A DNA stretch of 55,951 nucleotides, taken from a bacterium. Its GTDB lineage: Bacteria > Patescibacteria > JAEDAM01 > Absconditabacterales > Absconditicoccaceae. Below are positions 31,693 through 50,578 of the stretch, piece by piece. A program made the translations under genes and the position numbers. Where the stretch lies: assembly GCA_017442645.1 (NCBI GenBank), contig JAFRZH010000020.1, positions 1-55,951 on the forward strand. Reading direction: 5' to 3'. The notes beneath the pieces were generated by a model. It did no database searches and had not been told where the DNA came from. It saw nothing but the letters and a program-made list of their open reading frames with translations. Numbering within the stretch: position 1 is the stretch's first letter; the number at the start of each line of letters is the position of its first letter.

Positions 31693-32145
31693 ATGGCTTG
31701 AAAATCAGCGACAGAATACGCTATGACTTATCTTTCTCGTTATCCTAAAACAGAACAGGAAATGAAAGTACTTCTCTATACTAAGTGATATAATACTGAT
31801 GAAATTGAATATGCGATGCAAGTTCTCAAAGAAAATAATTTCATTAATGATGAAAAATTTACAGAGAGTTTCTTCTATAGTGAAGTAGAAAAAAAAGGGA
31901 AACCGCTTTTTGTAATCAAAAAGAAGCTCCAACAAAGAGGAATTCCTGATGAACTTTTGGATCGTTATGTAGAAGAAAATGAAGAAAGTCTCCAAATAGG
32001 GATCGAAAAAGGGATTGAAAGAGAAATTGATGCTTATAAAAAGAAAGGTGTTGAGGGATTTGATATTATTCAGAAGATTTTGAGAAAAGGGTATCGTTTA
32101 CAAGATATTAAAACGGTTATTAGGAGGAGAAATGAAGAGGAATAA
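31693..32145 (+). CDS. recX: RecX-family regulator of RecA
   Basis: 150 residues: three-helix repeats with AMTYLSRYPKTEQEMKVLL, LKENNFINDEKFTESFFYSE, KKGKPLFVIKKKLQQRGIPD and IIQKILRKGYRLQDIKTVIR. These are the RecX signatures. RecX inhibits RecA filament growth. It lies 36 bases after the IleRS-like gene. recA is not in this window. Confidence 0.85.
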
Positions 32146-32206
32146 TCCTCTTTTTTTCTACAATGATTTTTCTATTGATTTTTCTATTTCAAAAATTTGA
32201 CAAAAA

Positions 32207-32231
32207 AAAAACATTTATAATCATAGTAGTA
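32207..32231 (+). promoter_or_regulatory. Poly-A spacer promoter, copy 1
   Basis: TTGACA (32207-32212) and TATAAT (32226-32231) are 13 bases apart; the spacer is nine A plus CATT. The same element with eleven A occurs at 48488-48514 and 55183-55209. Confidence 0.6.
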
Positions 32232-32261
32232 ATTTTTTATTTATTTATTAAATAATCTACT

Positions 32262-33221
32262 ATGAATGAATCTACTATGAATGAAATCTTCGATAAAACA
32301 ATGGAAACTACCTCAACTCCCTTAATGGAATCCATTGAAACAAATACTTTAACTCAATTATCAGAAAATGCTAAGATAGTTGATGATATCATCGAAAGAT
32401 TAGAATCGTGACAATGGAAGTTTAATGATAAAATCGATCTCAATCCTCTTAGTGATGATGAATTTTGAAAAATCGTAGATGCTGCGAATAAGAGTCCACA
32501 TGATGAACATCTTACCTTCACTAATCTTCCAACCTTTACTGAATGAATGGCTAAAAAAACTATTACCTTTGAAAAATTTAATCCTAACTGAGAAGCATTG
32601 GAAGAATTTAAAAAAGCTATGAATTCTCTTTCAAATATTAACTCTAAATCCACCGGTATCAGTTTCAATTTTCCCGATTTTGACACAGATGATGTTAATT
32701 TTGTAAAAACCTTAACGGAGAAAAAACTTTTGGATAGAAGTATTGGTATCAAAGATCCATCGCCTGAGATGATCACTGCTCTCATGACAAGAAATGTAAT
32801 TGATGAAGAAACTGGGGAAGTGCTGGATACTCATTATTCTCCATTTCTAACACTTCCGCGTCTTGAGAATTTAAGTAAGGAATCAGCAACTAAGTTATTA
32901 GAATATACGAATCTACTTAAGGGAAAATATCCATGAACTAATGACTACCCAACAATCGAACTTTGACTTAACAAAATTCCAGAAGATTTTGCTTCAAATG
33001 AAGAATACAAAGCCATGTGGAAACAATTATTACATATTCCATGATGTCTTAGACTGCCTAACATCACAAGTATCCCCGACAATTTAGCAATATGAATTAA
33101 AAATTTTTATGCAGAATGAGCATTTTTACAATTACCAAAGTGTACATTAACACCTTGACAAAAAGAAATTCTCAACGAAGCTTCAAGAAGAATTCAAGCA
33201 CAAGGATTTGAAAAAAAATAA
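32262..33221 (+). CDS. Unknown cytosolic-type protein under a poly-A spacer promoter
   Basis: 319 residues, no signal peptide, many UGA-Gly codons. No family is certain. The C-terminal 60 residues (IPGCLRLPNITSIPDNLAIG, then LQLPKCTLTPGQKEIL) have leucine/proline spacing that faintly recalls leucine-rich repeats. It shares its unusual promoter with the calpain-like gene at 48547 and the partial gene at 55245, so the three may be coregulated. Confidence 0.65.
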
Positions 33222-33231
33222 AACAATAATG

Positions 33232-33286
33232 AAAAAAATCTGAGACTCCGTCTAGGATCAACCAAGACGAAGAATCAGACTTTTTT
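33232..33286. terminator. Bidirectional inverted AAAAATCTGA pair between convergent genes
   Basis: AAAAAAATCTGAGACT (33232-33247) and its partner AATCAGACTTTTTT (about 33273-33286) flank a second stem, CCGTCTAGG...CCAAGACGA. It lies between the ends of the 319-residue gene and rpoC. Confidence 0.65.
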
Positions 33287-33313
33287 ATTTTTTATAACTT
33301 CAAGTATTTTATT

Positions 33314-37288
<3,975 letters not shown>

Positions 37289-37330
37289 AGGAATAATAGA
37301 AACAAATTAAAAATTTTTTTATTTTTATCA

Positions 37331-41029
<3,699 letters not shown>

Positions 41030-41150
41030 GTAAGAAATCTATCGAAAAATAAAACAGGTATTCTCCAATAAAATTAAAATAGAAGAGTTATAAAATGACC
41101 TCCAACCATACTCCCCCATCTACTCAATTTTATTTTTCTAAAACAATCAA

Positions 41151-41303
41151 TTATTTTGAAACCGTTAATGATTTTCTTCCTTTAGCTCTTCTTCTTGCTA
41201 AGATTCTTCTTCCAGTCCAAGAAGCCATTCTTTCTCTAAATCCATGCTTCTTCATTCTAGATCTCCAATTATATTTTCTAATTCTTCTTAATTTACTAGC
41301 CAT
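41151..41303 (-). CDS. rpmH: Ribosomal protein L34
   Basis: 50 residues: [20 protein letters not shown] then [20 protein letters not shown] and RKSLTVSK. This matches L34 along its length ([27 protein letters not shown] in E. coli). It is small and easy to miss. L34 is normally beside rnpA and dnaA; here it sits between the rpsF-rpsR fusion (51 bases upstream) and rpoB (121 bases downstream), which makes an unusual ribosomal/RNA polymerase operon. No UGA codon is used. Confidence 0.93.
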   Translation of the reverse strand: MASKLRRIRKYNWRSRMKKHGFRERMASWTGRRILARRRAKGRKSLTVSK

Positions 41304-41353
41304 AATAACTACACTTAGATAAATAAAACAAATTCATTAGTATACAAGAGAAA

Positions 41354-41911
41354 CTAATGATTGATAAAAGGTAATAATCCTAAACCTCTTGCTCTAATAA
41401 TTTCTTTTCTTAATTTCTTTTGAATTTTTACTGAGTTTCCAGTATAAAATCTAGGTTTAATCGTTCCAAATCTTGTAAGATAATATTTTAAGATAGCAAT
41501 AGATTTCCAGTTAAGATATTTTTCATTTTCTTCTTTCGTAAAGAAAACAACCTTCTGTCCGTATTTTTTATCTTTTATTTCTTCAATAGTCTTATCAAAA
41601 AGTGGTTGTAATTTTTCAAAGAAGAAAAATTCTTGATTTTCAGATCTTGCAAAAATATCATATTTAAGAATCATAGCATTATATTTTAGATATGCTCTAA
41701 TTTCTGCAAGATTATTCTCTTCTGCTTCAATATTATAGGAAACAAAATAAGCTTGTTGAATTCCTCCTTTCAACGTATAATAAAGTTTTTGTACTCCAAT
41801 TTCGTCTTTATCAAGTACTTTACATTTTGATTCTACTCCTTCAAGGAATTCTTTTCTTTCAGTTTCAGATGTTGAAGCATTAAGCATCAAAACTAATTCA
41901 TAATTTTTCAT
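41354..41911 (-). CDS. rpsF-rpsR: Fusion of ribosomal proteins S6 and S18
   Basis: 185 residues. Residues 1 to about 110 are S6: MKNYELVLMLNASTSETERK, YFVSYNIEAE and LKYDIFA. Residues about 125-185 are S18: YLNWKSIAILKYYLTRFGTI then KPRFYTGNSVKIQKKLRKEI and IRARGLGLLPF. No stop or frame change separates them, and neither contains UGA. S6 and S18 bind each other on the 30S platform, so a covalent fusion is structurally sensible. The ssb gene that often lies between them is absent. The start at 41911 was preferred over an in-frame ATG at 41944, whose extension is hydrophobic and not S6-like. Confidence 0.92.
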   Translation of the reverse strand: MKNYELVLMLNASTSETERKEFLEGVESKCKVLDKDEIGVQKLYYTLKGGIQQAYFVSYNIEAEENNLAEIRAYLKYNAMILKYDIFARSENQEFFFFEKLQPLFDKTIEEIKDKKYGQKVVFFTKEENEKYLNWKSIAILKYYLTRFGTIKPRFYTGNSVKIQKKLRKEIIRARGLGLLPFINH

Positions 41912-41991
41912 ACAATCAACGATAAAATATAAATAAATATCCATAACCCTGGATTAGGGAGATACTATAATAAGATTTTAGCCGACAATCA

Positions 41992-42786
41992 TTAAATAGA
42001 ATATCTTTCAAATTTTGATATTGAAAAATCTCCTGTTATTAAATCTTTTACTTTCTTTGAACCGTCTCTAATATATTCTTGTTCAAGAAGTACATCATCA
42101 GAAAAAGCTTTTACCACTTTACTTTCAACGATATTAGCAATCATATTTTCTGGTTTTCAAGCAGCTTTAAGTTCTTCTGTAAATTCTGCTCTAAGTTTAT
42201 CTTTTTCTTCAGTTGGAACTTCATCCAAAGTTAAATAACTAGGGTTCATAGCTGCAACCTGCAAAGCAATTTCTTTAGCGATAGCTTCATCTCCAGAATA
42301 ATAAACCAATGAAGTTACTTTATTTCCCATATGATTGTATCCATATACTTTTTCTGTAGTAATCATTACTCCTCCAATTTTAAGATTTTCCCCAATTTTT
42401 CCTACAAATTCAGCAACCATTTCTGAGAGTTCTGACTGTAAATCTTGAGATAATTCTTCGAAAGCAGAAATATTTCCTTCTACAGTAAATAATTTATCAA
42501 CAATTGCAGAGAAAAGTTCTTGAAAACGTTCATTTTTCATAACAAAATCTGTTTCACAAAGAAGTTTTAAAACAACCGTTTTCCCATCTCTTGTTTCAGC
42601 TTTTACCATTCATTCATTTGTTTCTCTATCAGATTTTTTTCCTGCTTTTGCAATTCCTTTTTCTTTCAAAACTTCAAGAGCTTTATCAAGATCACCTTCT
42701 GCTGTTTCGAGAGCCGATTTACAATCTCCAAGAGGAGCAAAAGTCATATCTCTTAATTGTTTTACCAAATTAATATCAATTTTCAT
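41992..42786 (-). CDS. tsf: Translation elongation factor Ts
   Basis: 264 residues. The N-terminal UBA-like part INLVKQLRDMTFAPLGDCKS contains the conserved DCK, followed by KALEVLKEKGIAKAGKK and the core TVVLKLLCETDFVMKNERFQ. The dimer/core motif GDEAIAKEIALQVAAMNPSY is present. It recycles EF-Tu by exchanging GDP for GTP. Two UGA codons occur (one at 42157). It lies downstream of rpsB with one membrane gene in between. Confidence 0.95.
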
Positions 42787-42821
42787 GAGAAATATATATA
42801 ATAAAATAAAAATTTTTAACT

Positions 42822-43424
42822 TTACGCCATAGGCTTTCCTATTGTACTATTAATCCCCATTTGAGTAAGAGGATCATTATTTCCCTGTTGTACTTGATTT
42901 TGTATTGGATTATTTTCTTGTATATTTTGCTGTTGATTCATTTGTATTCCTTGTGGGAAATTTCAATAATTTACACCTGAATCATTTGCAGTATTTCCCA
43001 TCACTTGATAATGGTTAGAATCAAAAAGATTCAAAATCCAAACTCCTAGTCATGAAAAAATCCCAAAAAACTTCAAAGCCCCTTCTGAATTTCGAAGATA
43101 TTCACCATCCCACGCTTGTTTCATACAAACTATTCACAAAGCAAAAACAGGAATAATAATCAATAACCCTATAATACTAAAAAACATTCAAAATACCGCT
43201 CAAAATATTAACAGAATAATAACTAAAAAAACAGAGAGAATAAAAAGCACTAACCATCACATTGATTGTTTTATGTGATGATATGTATAAGGTGATACTT
43301 CATTTTTTCCCATAGAAAGAAGTAAACCAACAAACATATACATTAATATCGCTTGTTTTTTTTCTGAACTACTAGGAATATACACCTCCTCGTTAATTTC
43401 TTCTGTAAATTCTAGTTCTGTCAT
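42822..43424 (-). CDS. Small multi-pass membrane protein between rpsB and tsf
   Basis: 200 residues. Four hydrophobic segments (about 24-40, 57-75, 78-98 and 120-136) are followed by an Asn/Gln-rich tail (GIQMNQQQNIQENNPIQNQV). The layout and the motif SPYTYHHIKQSMGWW resemble DUF4870/Tic20-like proteins, but the match is loose. It is an odd insertion between rpsB and tsf, which are usually adjacent. It is rich in UGA-Gly, unlike its ribosomal neighbours. Confidence 0.65.
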
Positions 43425-43443
43425 GAATTATAAAAATAACTAA

Positions 43444-44103
43444 TTATAGAATATTTTTGATAACAAAATCAATAGATTTATGAGAATTTATGTTTGCCAT
43501 AATAATATCTTTTTCGTTCCAGTATCTAGGGAAATCACTTGAAGCAATAACAATCGTTTCTACTCCAGGAAGATTTTTTGTTTCATCAAGAAGATTTCCT
43601 AACATTGTTCCATCAACTACAACAATAACATCAGGTCTTTTTGAAAGATGAGTCACTCCTTTATAAACCTTATTTACCTTTGCGAATTTTCTTTGATAAA
43701 TAAGTTGTTCTTTCTTTGTTAAAGATGAATATGCTTCACTTTTGAGAAAAGCAGCCATTTCATTAATATTATCAATTCTCTTTTTAAAAGTTGCGAAGTT
43801 TGTCATAAATCCTCCAGAAATTTTGTAATTGAGATAAGAAAAACCTTCTTTCTTAGCAAATTCTTCAAGATCCTGAGCATACATTTTTTTCTCACAAGCT
43901 ACAAGAATTTCCTTTCCTTCTTTTTTAGCTTGAGCTAACTTATCATGAACAGTATTAATCTGTTCTGCGATAGTTTCTGGATTTAAAATAACCAATCCAT
44001 TCATAACTTCTTTCCAATATTGAGAAGTTTTTGGATGTGATTCACTTTTGAGAGCTCAGATATGAGCCTGTGCATCAATAACTTGTTGTGCAGTAACTGC
44101 CAT
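43444..44103 (-). CDS. rpsB: Ribosomal protein S2
   Basis: 219 residues. GGFMTNFATFKKRIDNIN is the S2 signature, with RPDVIVVVDGTMLGNLL in place of the usual PD..iVvD motif and FPRYWNEKDIIMANINSHKS near the end. The C-terminus is shorter than in E. coli (about 240). There is one UGA-Gly near the start (HIGALKS). S2 is needed for 30S assembly and binding of S1. It begins the minus-strand translation/transcription block. Confidence 0.93.
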
Positions 44104-44312
44104 ACGATAAAAATAAAAAATAAATAATTAGACCTTAGAAAACTTTCTTCCATACATCACTTGCTTAAGAAAAAAGTTCTAAAAATCTCAATATAAAAAT
44201 AATGATTTCTTTAATAAAATCAAGACTAATGTAAAAAAATTAAGAAAAGATTTGACTTTTGATTTAATAAAGATATTTAAATCGTTATTTATTTATTTGA
44301 TTTTTGTATCTT

Positions 44313-44975
44313 ATGGAACACAACAACAATTTTGAATGATGAAGAAAAAACACTTTAGTTTCTCATTTTTGGAACATCTTTCTCTGAATAGCAGATCCTT
44401 TAAATCTTCGTGACCTCTTTTTTTCACTTTCTCAACAAGGACAACAAGAAAGACTTAAAGAAATGGCTCATTTTGCGAGAGAAAACAATCTTACAAAATC
44501 CGACATTTTACAATACACCGTTGAAAAAGATAAAGAAACTCTTCATCTTGCAAAGGAATTATGAATACTAGAACAAATTTTTTCAAGAGGAACTTGATTG
44601 GCAATGTATGGTTATCTTCTTTACACTCTTTTATGAAATTCTCAACTAATAGAGAAACCAATACCTACTTATTGAAAACAAGATAAACAAACTATCGAAA
44701 CAGTAGGACTTCCTAAAATGACGCAAGAAAATAAAAGAATTTTTAATATTATGAAAACCTTTTTAGAATTTCATAAAAATACCCTTTCTCAAGACAAAAA
44801 AGAGATCTTGGAAGGGATTTTATCGTGACTAAAGAATAGATGAGATGAATCTTATATTTGATATAAATATGCAGAACTTATAAAAAACGATTTTCCAGAG
44901 TTATACAACAAGATTATAAAAACATCAAAAACAGTTACACGAAATGCAGCAAAAGATTTAAGTTTTACTCTGTAG
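44313..44975 (+). CDS. Unknown helical protein, 220 residues
   Basis: A mostly helical, soluble protein with many UGA-Gly codons and no recognised family. A mildly hydrophobic stretch lies near residues 95-107 (LAMYGYLLYTLLG). It begins LVSHFWNIFLGIADPLNLRD. It is transcribed divergently from rpsB and followed by an inverted AAAAATCTGAT pair. Its AT-rich upstream region (44104-44312) probably holds promoters in both directions. Confidence 0.7.
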
Positions 44976-44995
44976 GGATTTCTTCAAAAAAAACT

Positions 44996-45031
44996 TAAAA
45001 ATCTGATTTTTATCGGAGAATCAGATTTTTT
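44996..45031. terminator. Inverted AAAAATCTGATT pair behind the 220-residue gene
   Basis: AAAAATCTGATTTTTATCGG is followed by AGAATCAGATTTTTTC. A perfect ten-base stem with a T run, 20 bases past the stop codon. Confidence 0.75.
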
Positions 45032-45182
45032 CTTTTTAGTATTTTTAGTCTTTTTTACTAATACTATCGTAATAACGGATGCTATAAGTAATTACTTAGA
45101 TATTCTTAAGATGCTCTATTGAAAATAAAGACAAAAAAACTATCTTCTTAGGAGAGAAAATTTATTTTGTTAAGATTTGTTT

Positions 45183-45659
45183 ATGTATCTTTGAATTGAT
45201 CCTGGTGTGAGAAAACTTTGATATGCACTTATTGATGAGCAGTTACAAATTATTGATGCGGGGATTCTCCTCCAAAAACAACAATCTCCCACAAGAGAAG
45301 ATCAGTTCGAGAGAGTGAGTCAGATTTTTTCTTTTTTTGAAAAACTTTTAGAGCGTTATCCTATCAACGCAGCTGCTGTGGAGAAGCTCTTTTTCACTTC
45401 TTATAATCAGAGTAACGCGGAGTTTGTTTATGCGATTAGAGGAGCTTTGATGATGCTTCTTCTTCGTAAAAATATTCCAACCTATGAATATACTCCCATC
45501 GAACTTAAAAAATTTATCACCTGAAATGGGAAAGCAGATAAAATGCTCGTACAAAGGACGATTATGAGATTTTATAAGTTGCAAGATTTACCAAAATATA
45601 ATGATGCAGCTGACGCACTTGGTTTCGCTTATTTAGCAAGAATAAAAAGGAATACTTAA
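45183..45659 (+). CDS. ruvC: Holliday junction endonuclease RuvC
   Basis: 158 residues. LGIDPGVRKLGYALID holds the first catalytic Asp, AAVEKLFF the Glu, EFVYAIRGALMM and YTPIELKKFITGNGKADK follow, and the C-terminal DAADALGFAYLA holds the last acidic residues. RuvC resolves Holliday junctions during recombination. ruvA and ruvB are not adjacent. UGA encodes two glycines of the first motif (LGIDPG.RKLGY). A GAGTCAGATTTTTTC word lies inside at about 45315. Confidence 0.92.
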
Positions 45660-45762
45660 CACTATCTCTACATCACTTTTTGAAATGTCAAATTTTAAAA
45701 CTTGAAAAAACGGCTTCTTTTCATATACTACAGAAAAATAAGCTTTTATCTTTCAAAGAAAC

Positions 45763-48414
45763 ATGTCAGAAACTGAATTATTACCAATGATGGGGAAAGA
45801 GAATAATCATCCTCTGGAAAAAGAGATTTCTCAGTCGTATATTGATTATTCGATGTCGGTCATCATTGCTCGTGCCTTACCTGATACGAGGGACGGACTT
45901 AAACCTGTAGTTAGAAGAATCCTCTTTGGAATGCAACAAATGGGAAATTTTTTCAATCAAAAGCATAAAAAATCTGCAAAGATTGTCGGAGAGGTAATGG
46001 GAAACTATCATCCCCATGGAGATTCTTCGATTTATGATGCGATGGCAAGACTTTCTCAACCTTGGACAATGAGATATCCTCTTGTTGACGGACAAGGAAA
46101 CTTCGGTTCTATCGATGGAGATAGTCCAGCTGCCATGAGGTATACAGAAGCAAGACTCACCAAACTTGCAGAAGAAATGATGAGAGATATCGATCAAGAT
46201 ACCATTGAATGGTTAGATAACTTTGATGCTACGCGTAAAGAACCAAGTGTCCTTCCTACCAAATTTCCAAATCATCTCTGTAATGGAACGATGGGAATCG
46301 CCGTTGGAATGGCGACAAACATGCCTCCTCACAATTTGAGAGAAGTACTTGATGCGGCGATTTTGCTTTTACAGAAAGAAGGAAAGCCTTCTGTAGAAAA
46401 ATATATCAATGAACAAGGACAGGAACAAGAAATGACAAAAAATTATGAAGTTTCTGTCGATGAAATCATGGAAATTATCAAGGGACCTGATTTCCCAACG
46501 GGAGGAATGATTTTCGATCCTGAGAATATTAAAGAAGTATACAGAAAAGGGAAAGGAGCAATCGTCGTTCGTGGAAAGACTCATACGGAAATGCTTGACG
46601 GAGAACAAGTTGTCGTTATCGATGAAATCCCTTATGGAGTCAATAAGGCTTCCTTAGTTCAAAGAATCGGGGAATTGGTAGTAGATAAGAAAATTGAAGG
46701 AATTACGGATGTAAGAGATGTTAGTAGTAAAAATAAGAATAGAATCGTCCTTTATCTCAAAAAAGAGGTAAATCCTGAAGAAGTCCTCGTGTTACTCTAC
46801 AAATTCACGGATCTCCAGACTAACTTTAATATCAATAATGTTTCTTTGGTAGAAAAAGGAAGTCAGCCAAGGACTTTGAATATCAAAGATCTTTTGATGG
46901 AATTTGTAACATTCAGAAGAGAAGTAGTAATGAGAAGATCCCTCTTTCAACTTAAAAAAAATCAAGACAGACTTCATATTTTGGAGTGATTGCATAAAGC
47001 CATTGATATCATTGATGAAGTGATTGCAACGATTAGAGGATCTAATAGTAGAGCCGAAGCAAAGGAAAATTTGATGAATCAATTTGATTTCTCTGATGAA
47101 CAGTCTGAATATATTTTGAATATGAAACTTCAATCTTTGGTTGGACTTGAAATTCAAAAAATTCTCGATGAAATTGAGGAAAGAAAACAAGCTATCGAAG
47201 AACTCACGGAAATTATCAATAATCCAGAAAGACTTGATGAAGTGATTGAAGAAGAATTTACGGTGATGAAAGAGAAATATGGAGATGACAGATTAACAGA
47301 AGTTTCTGATGATACGAGTGTGTATAATATTGCCGGAAGTATCAAAGACCTTCAAGCACAAGCTGATAGAATCAAGGAAGATGTGATTTGTTGGATTGGA
47401 AATGATTATTCTCTCAGAGTTCTTTATCAATCAAGGATTCAAGTAATTCCTGAAGAAACGCTTGATTTAATTTATACTCACAATCAAGATAAACTTATTA
47501 TCATCACGGATCTTGGAGAATTGGTGGTACAGAGATTGAAAGATTTTGGAGGGCTCACTATGGCAAAACCTTCTATCAACCTCAAAAAACATTTTGGATT
47601 GAAAGGAAAAATTGTCTTTGCGAAGACTCTTCATTATTCCTATGATTATCTCGTATTCTTAACAGATCAGAATAATATCAAAAAAATCGATAAAAATCTG
47701 ATTCTTTCATTCAAGAAATTTCCAACAACAGTGATGAACCTTGCCGACAACGAGAAAATCGTAAAAGTTGAAGCAGTAAATGATGGAGAAAATCTTGGAG
47801 TAATCACTAAACAAGGTCGAATGCTTCTTTTCAAGACTGATGATATTAGACCAATGGGAAAGACTGCTTGAGGAGTGAAAGCTATTGAATTACAAGAAGG
47901 GGATCAAGTTGCTAATATGTTCTTACATAAAGATGAACCATTTATTCTCATTTACTCTGACAAAAACGGAAAACTTCTCTCTCTCGAAGATTTAAAAATT
48001 CGAAAAAGAGCTAAAAAAGGACAAGTCGTTATGACCGGAAATGAAAAACTTGAAGGAGCAATTTCTATCATCGAAGGAGCGGTAAGAATTAGATTTGATG
48101 ATGGAAAGATGATTACTCTTCATTCCAATGATATTCATCTCGATGAACCAGAAACCCCTCTTGCAAAAATGGTAGATCAGCATATCGATATTATCTATCG
48201 TCCTTGGGAAGAAAAATCTGAAAATACAAAGTATAAAGAAGAAAAAAAGAAAGAAGAAAAGATGCAAGACAGTTTATTTGATATGGAAGAAACTGTTGAA
48301 AATACTACTAATTTCTCGAATACAGAAGAACAAAAAATGCAAGAAGGAAATATTATAGAAAATAATGGAATAACAAGTGAAGAAAATAATGAAACATCTG
48401 AGGAAGATAAATAA
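45763..48414 (+). CDS. gyrA: DNA gyrase subunit A
   Basis: 883 residues. SYIDYSMSVIIARALPDTRD opens the breakage domain, NYHPHGDSSIYDAMARLSQP is the quinolone region (Ser83 and Asp87 kept), and the catalytic Tyr is in AAMRYTEARL. The C-terminal third forms the beta-pinwheel, and the tail is acidic and low-complexity (last 60 residues). The usual GyrA-box QRRGGKG is not seen; RKRAKKGQ stands in its place, so wrapping may be altered or the protein could be ParC. Only two UGA codons occur (46987 and 47869) among dozens of glycines. No gyrB is next to it. Confidence 0.92.
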
Positions 48415-48432
48415 TAATGAATATAAGATAAA

Positions 48433-48459
48433 GAGACAGATTTTTATCTGTCTTTTTTT
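48433..48459 (+). terminator. gyrA terminator
   Basis: AGACAGATTTTTATCTGTCT is a seven-base stem followed by seven T, 19 bases past the gyrA stop. Confidence 0.85.
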
Positions 48460-48487
48460 ATTTCTATGATTTTTCCTTTGTTAAAAA

Positions 48488-48514
48488 TTGACAAAAAAAA
48501 AAAACATTTATAAT
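48488..48514 (+). promoter_or_regulatory. Poly-A spacer promoter, copy 2
   Basis: TTGACA (48488-48493) and TATAAT (48509-48514) are 15 bases apart; the spacer is eleven A plus CATT. It drives the calpain-like gene. Confidence 0.65.
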
Positions 48515-48546
48515 TATAGTAATTTTTATTATCCTTTTTTATAACC

Positions 48547-50523
48547 ATGTGAGAAAACATTCTTCAAAGCCAATCCTCTACTGATAATATCAAGGAAATT
48601 GCAGAAATCAAAAGAACAAGTGAACAAGAACTCAAACAGTTAAATCTCGATATTTTCTACAAAATTGAGGGAAATAATGTTACTTATAATTTAAAATCCG
48701 TTTCTGACTATCTCAAAACCTGTAAAATGGAAGATTTTAACAAATACTACGGGACTCCCATTTTAGCGATGCAAATTTTTTTAGAAGCATCTGGATTTGA
48801 TATTGGAAAAATTGATGGAATTAGAGGACCAAAATTTATTCAATGAGTAAAATGGTTCCAAAAACAAAATAGATTGCCTGTTACTGGAAGGATCGATCAA
48901 AACACGTTTCCGCATATTCAAGAAGTCGTTAATTCTTGAAATCCTATAGTAGATAATCCTATTATTATCCCTATTCCTGATCCTGAGCATCCTACTCAAG
49001 ATGAAAAAATTGAATATGATAAAGAATGATTCCGTAATTTAAGAAAACAAGAATTCGCAGATTGGTTTGAAAAGGATAATTTTAAACAAAAAGGATTAGG
49101 AGACTGTTGGATGTTAGCGTGATTGGATTCTTTAATTCATTTCTGAAATTATAAGAAACTGATTATGAATAGTATTAGAATCAATGATGTGGGCGATTTT
49201 CAGATTTGTTTACCTTTAACTCTTGATCCTCAGAAAACAGGATACATCAAGGCAGATTACTGAAATGTAGCTGAAAGCATTGCTACTCAAACTTTATCCT
49301 ATGGAATAAAAGGGTATACAGTTAGAGACTCTTGACCTAGAGAGCAAACCAAAAAACATATCTTTACAATCAAAAAACGTGAATATACTGAACTTCGAAA
49401 TCAAAGAGATATCAAATGAAACTATATCCAATTCGCAGATACTAACGAAATATGACTTAAAGCTTTTTTAATCGCCTATTCAAAATTTGCAACCCATGCA
49501 GATGTAGATAATAAGAAGATGGAATGAGGTCGATGAAATCGTTTTTTTAGAGATACTGTAGAATGAATACATACCTATTACACTTCTAAAAAAGATGAAT
49601 TCGAGAAGATTATAAAAAATTTTAATCCCAAAACAGACCTTTTAAATATCTCGGTTAATCAAGTAAACGGGATACAACATATAGAAGAACGATATAAAGG
49701 AGGGGATAAAGACTCAACACACGCAATTTCCGTAGAAAAAACATATCAAAGAGGTGGAGAACGATTCGTAAGAGTTTCTAATCCACGAAGATGAAATCAC
49801 TCTCGAGAGGTATCTCTTGAAAAAATAAAAGAATACTGTAAAGATTTTTGTTTATGAAGTACTAGAGCATGGGATTTACCCAATGCAATAAAGGATGAAC
49901 ATTCTTATAGTGAAACAAATAGAACTTCTGACAATAAGCATTGAAAAAACAATCCATGGGCAGATAAAGATCGTGAGGTTACTGATTCGATTACTCATCT
50001 TATAGAAACCCATGGGAATGATCAATGATTGAGAGATGAGAGAGGAATAATCAAAATTATTGAAAAATCAAAAGATCAATATCATGAAACTATTTTAGTT
50101 GAATCTCGATGAGGTAAGACTGAATTTACACGAACCGATGGAATGCTTACTTTTCCATGAGATCCAAATTTAATCATTCCATTACCAGACATCAATTTTA
50201 ATGTTTCTGCCAAAGATCGCGAAAAAGTATATCTCTATTGATCAAAAATTGCGAATCTTATTAATAAACTTTGTCATGACTATATGATTCAAAAAAAAGG
50301 AGCTAAAAATGCACCTTTCAGTATTAATTCTGATCATGAACTTATTTTTGATGGAGAAAATGATGGTATAATGGATCGATTAAAAGATCAAGTAAATTGA
50401 TGAGTAAGAGTTCTTGAAGATTGGACACAACTTTGATTACAAAACAACGATACTATAACTCAAAACAATTTTGCCACTTATTTAAATGGGCTTTATAAGT
50501 TTTTTCTTAATAAAACAGCCTAA
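48547..50523 (+). CDS. Calpain-like cysteine protease with peptidoglycan-binding module
   Basis: 658 residues, with about two dozen UGA-Gly codons. Residues about 75-135 resemble a PG_binding_1 module (LAMQIFLEASGFDIGKIDGI then GPKFIQGVKWFQKQNRLPVT). The calpain site follows: QKGLGDCWMLAGLDS with Cys187, then STHAISVEKTY with His392 and VRVSNPR with Asn412. Order and spacing fit the C2 (calpain) triad, although the usual NPWG is NPRRG. There is no signal peptide, so export would need another route. Calpain-type proteases are rare in bacteria. Its pairing with a cell-wall module suggests action on another cell, which is inference. Confidence 0.72.
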
Positions 50524-50534
50524 AAATTAAAAAG

Positions 50535-50576
50535 AAAAATCTGACTCCCCGAGAAAGAAAAGTCAGATTTTTTCTT
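50535..50576. terminator. Bidirectional inverted AAAAATCTGACT pair
   Basis: AAAAATCTGACT (50535-50546) and AGTCAGATTTTTTC (50561-50574) form a stem between the convergent ends of the calpain-like gene and the acetolactate synthase gene. Confidence 0.75.
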
Positions 50577-50578
50577 TT

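Noticed and set aside
41095..41322. Plus-strand frame of 75 residues opposite the gap between rpoB and the S6-S18 fusion
   Set aside because: The minus strand encodes ribosomal protein L34 with clear family identity, so the plus frame is a shadow.
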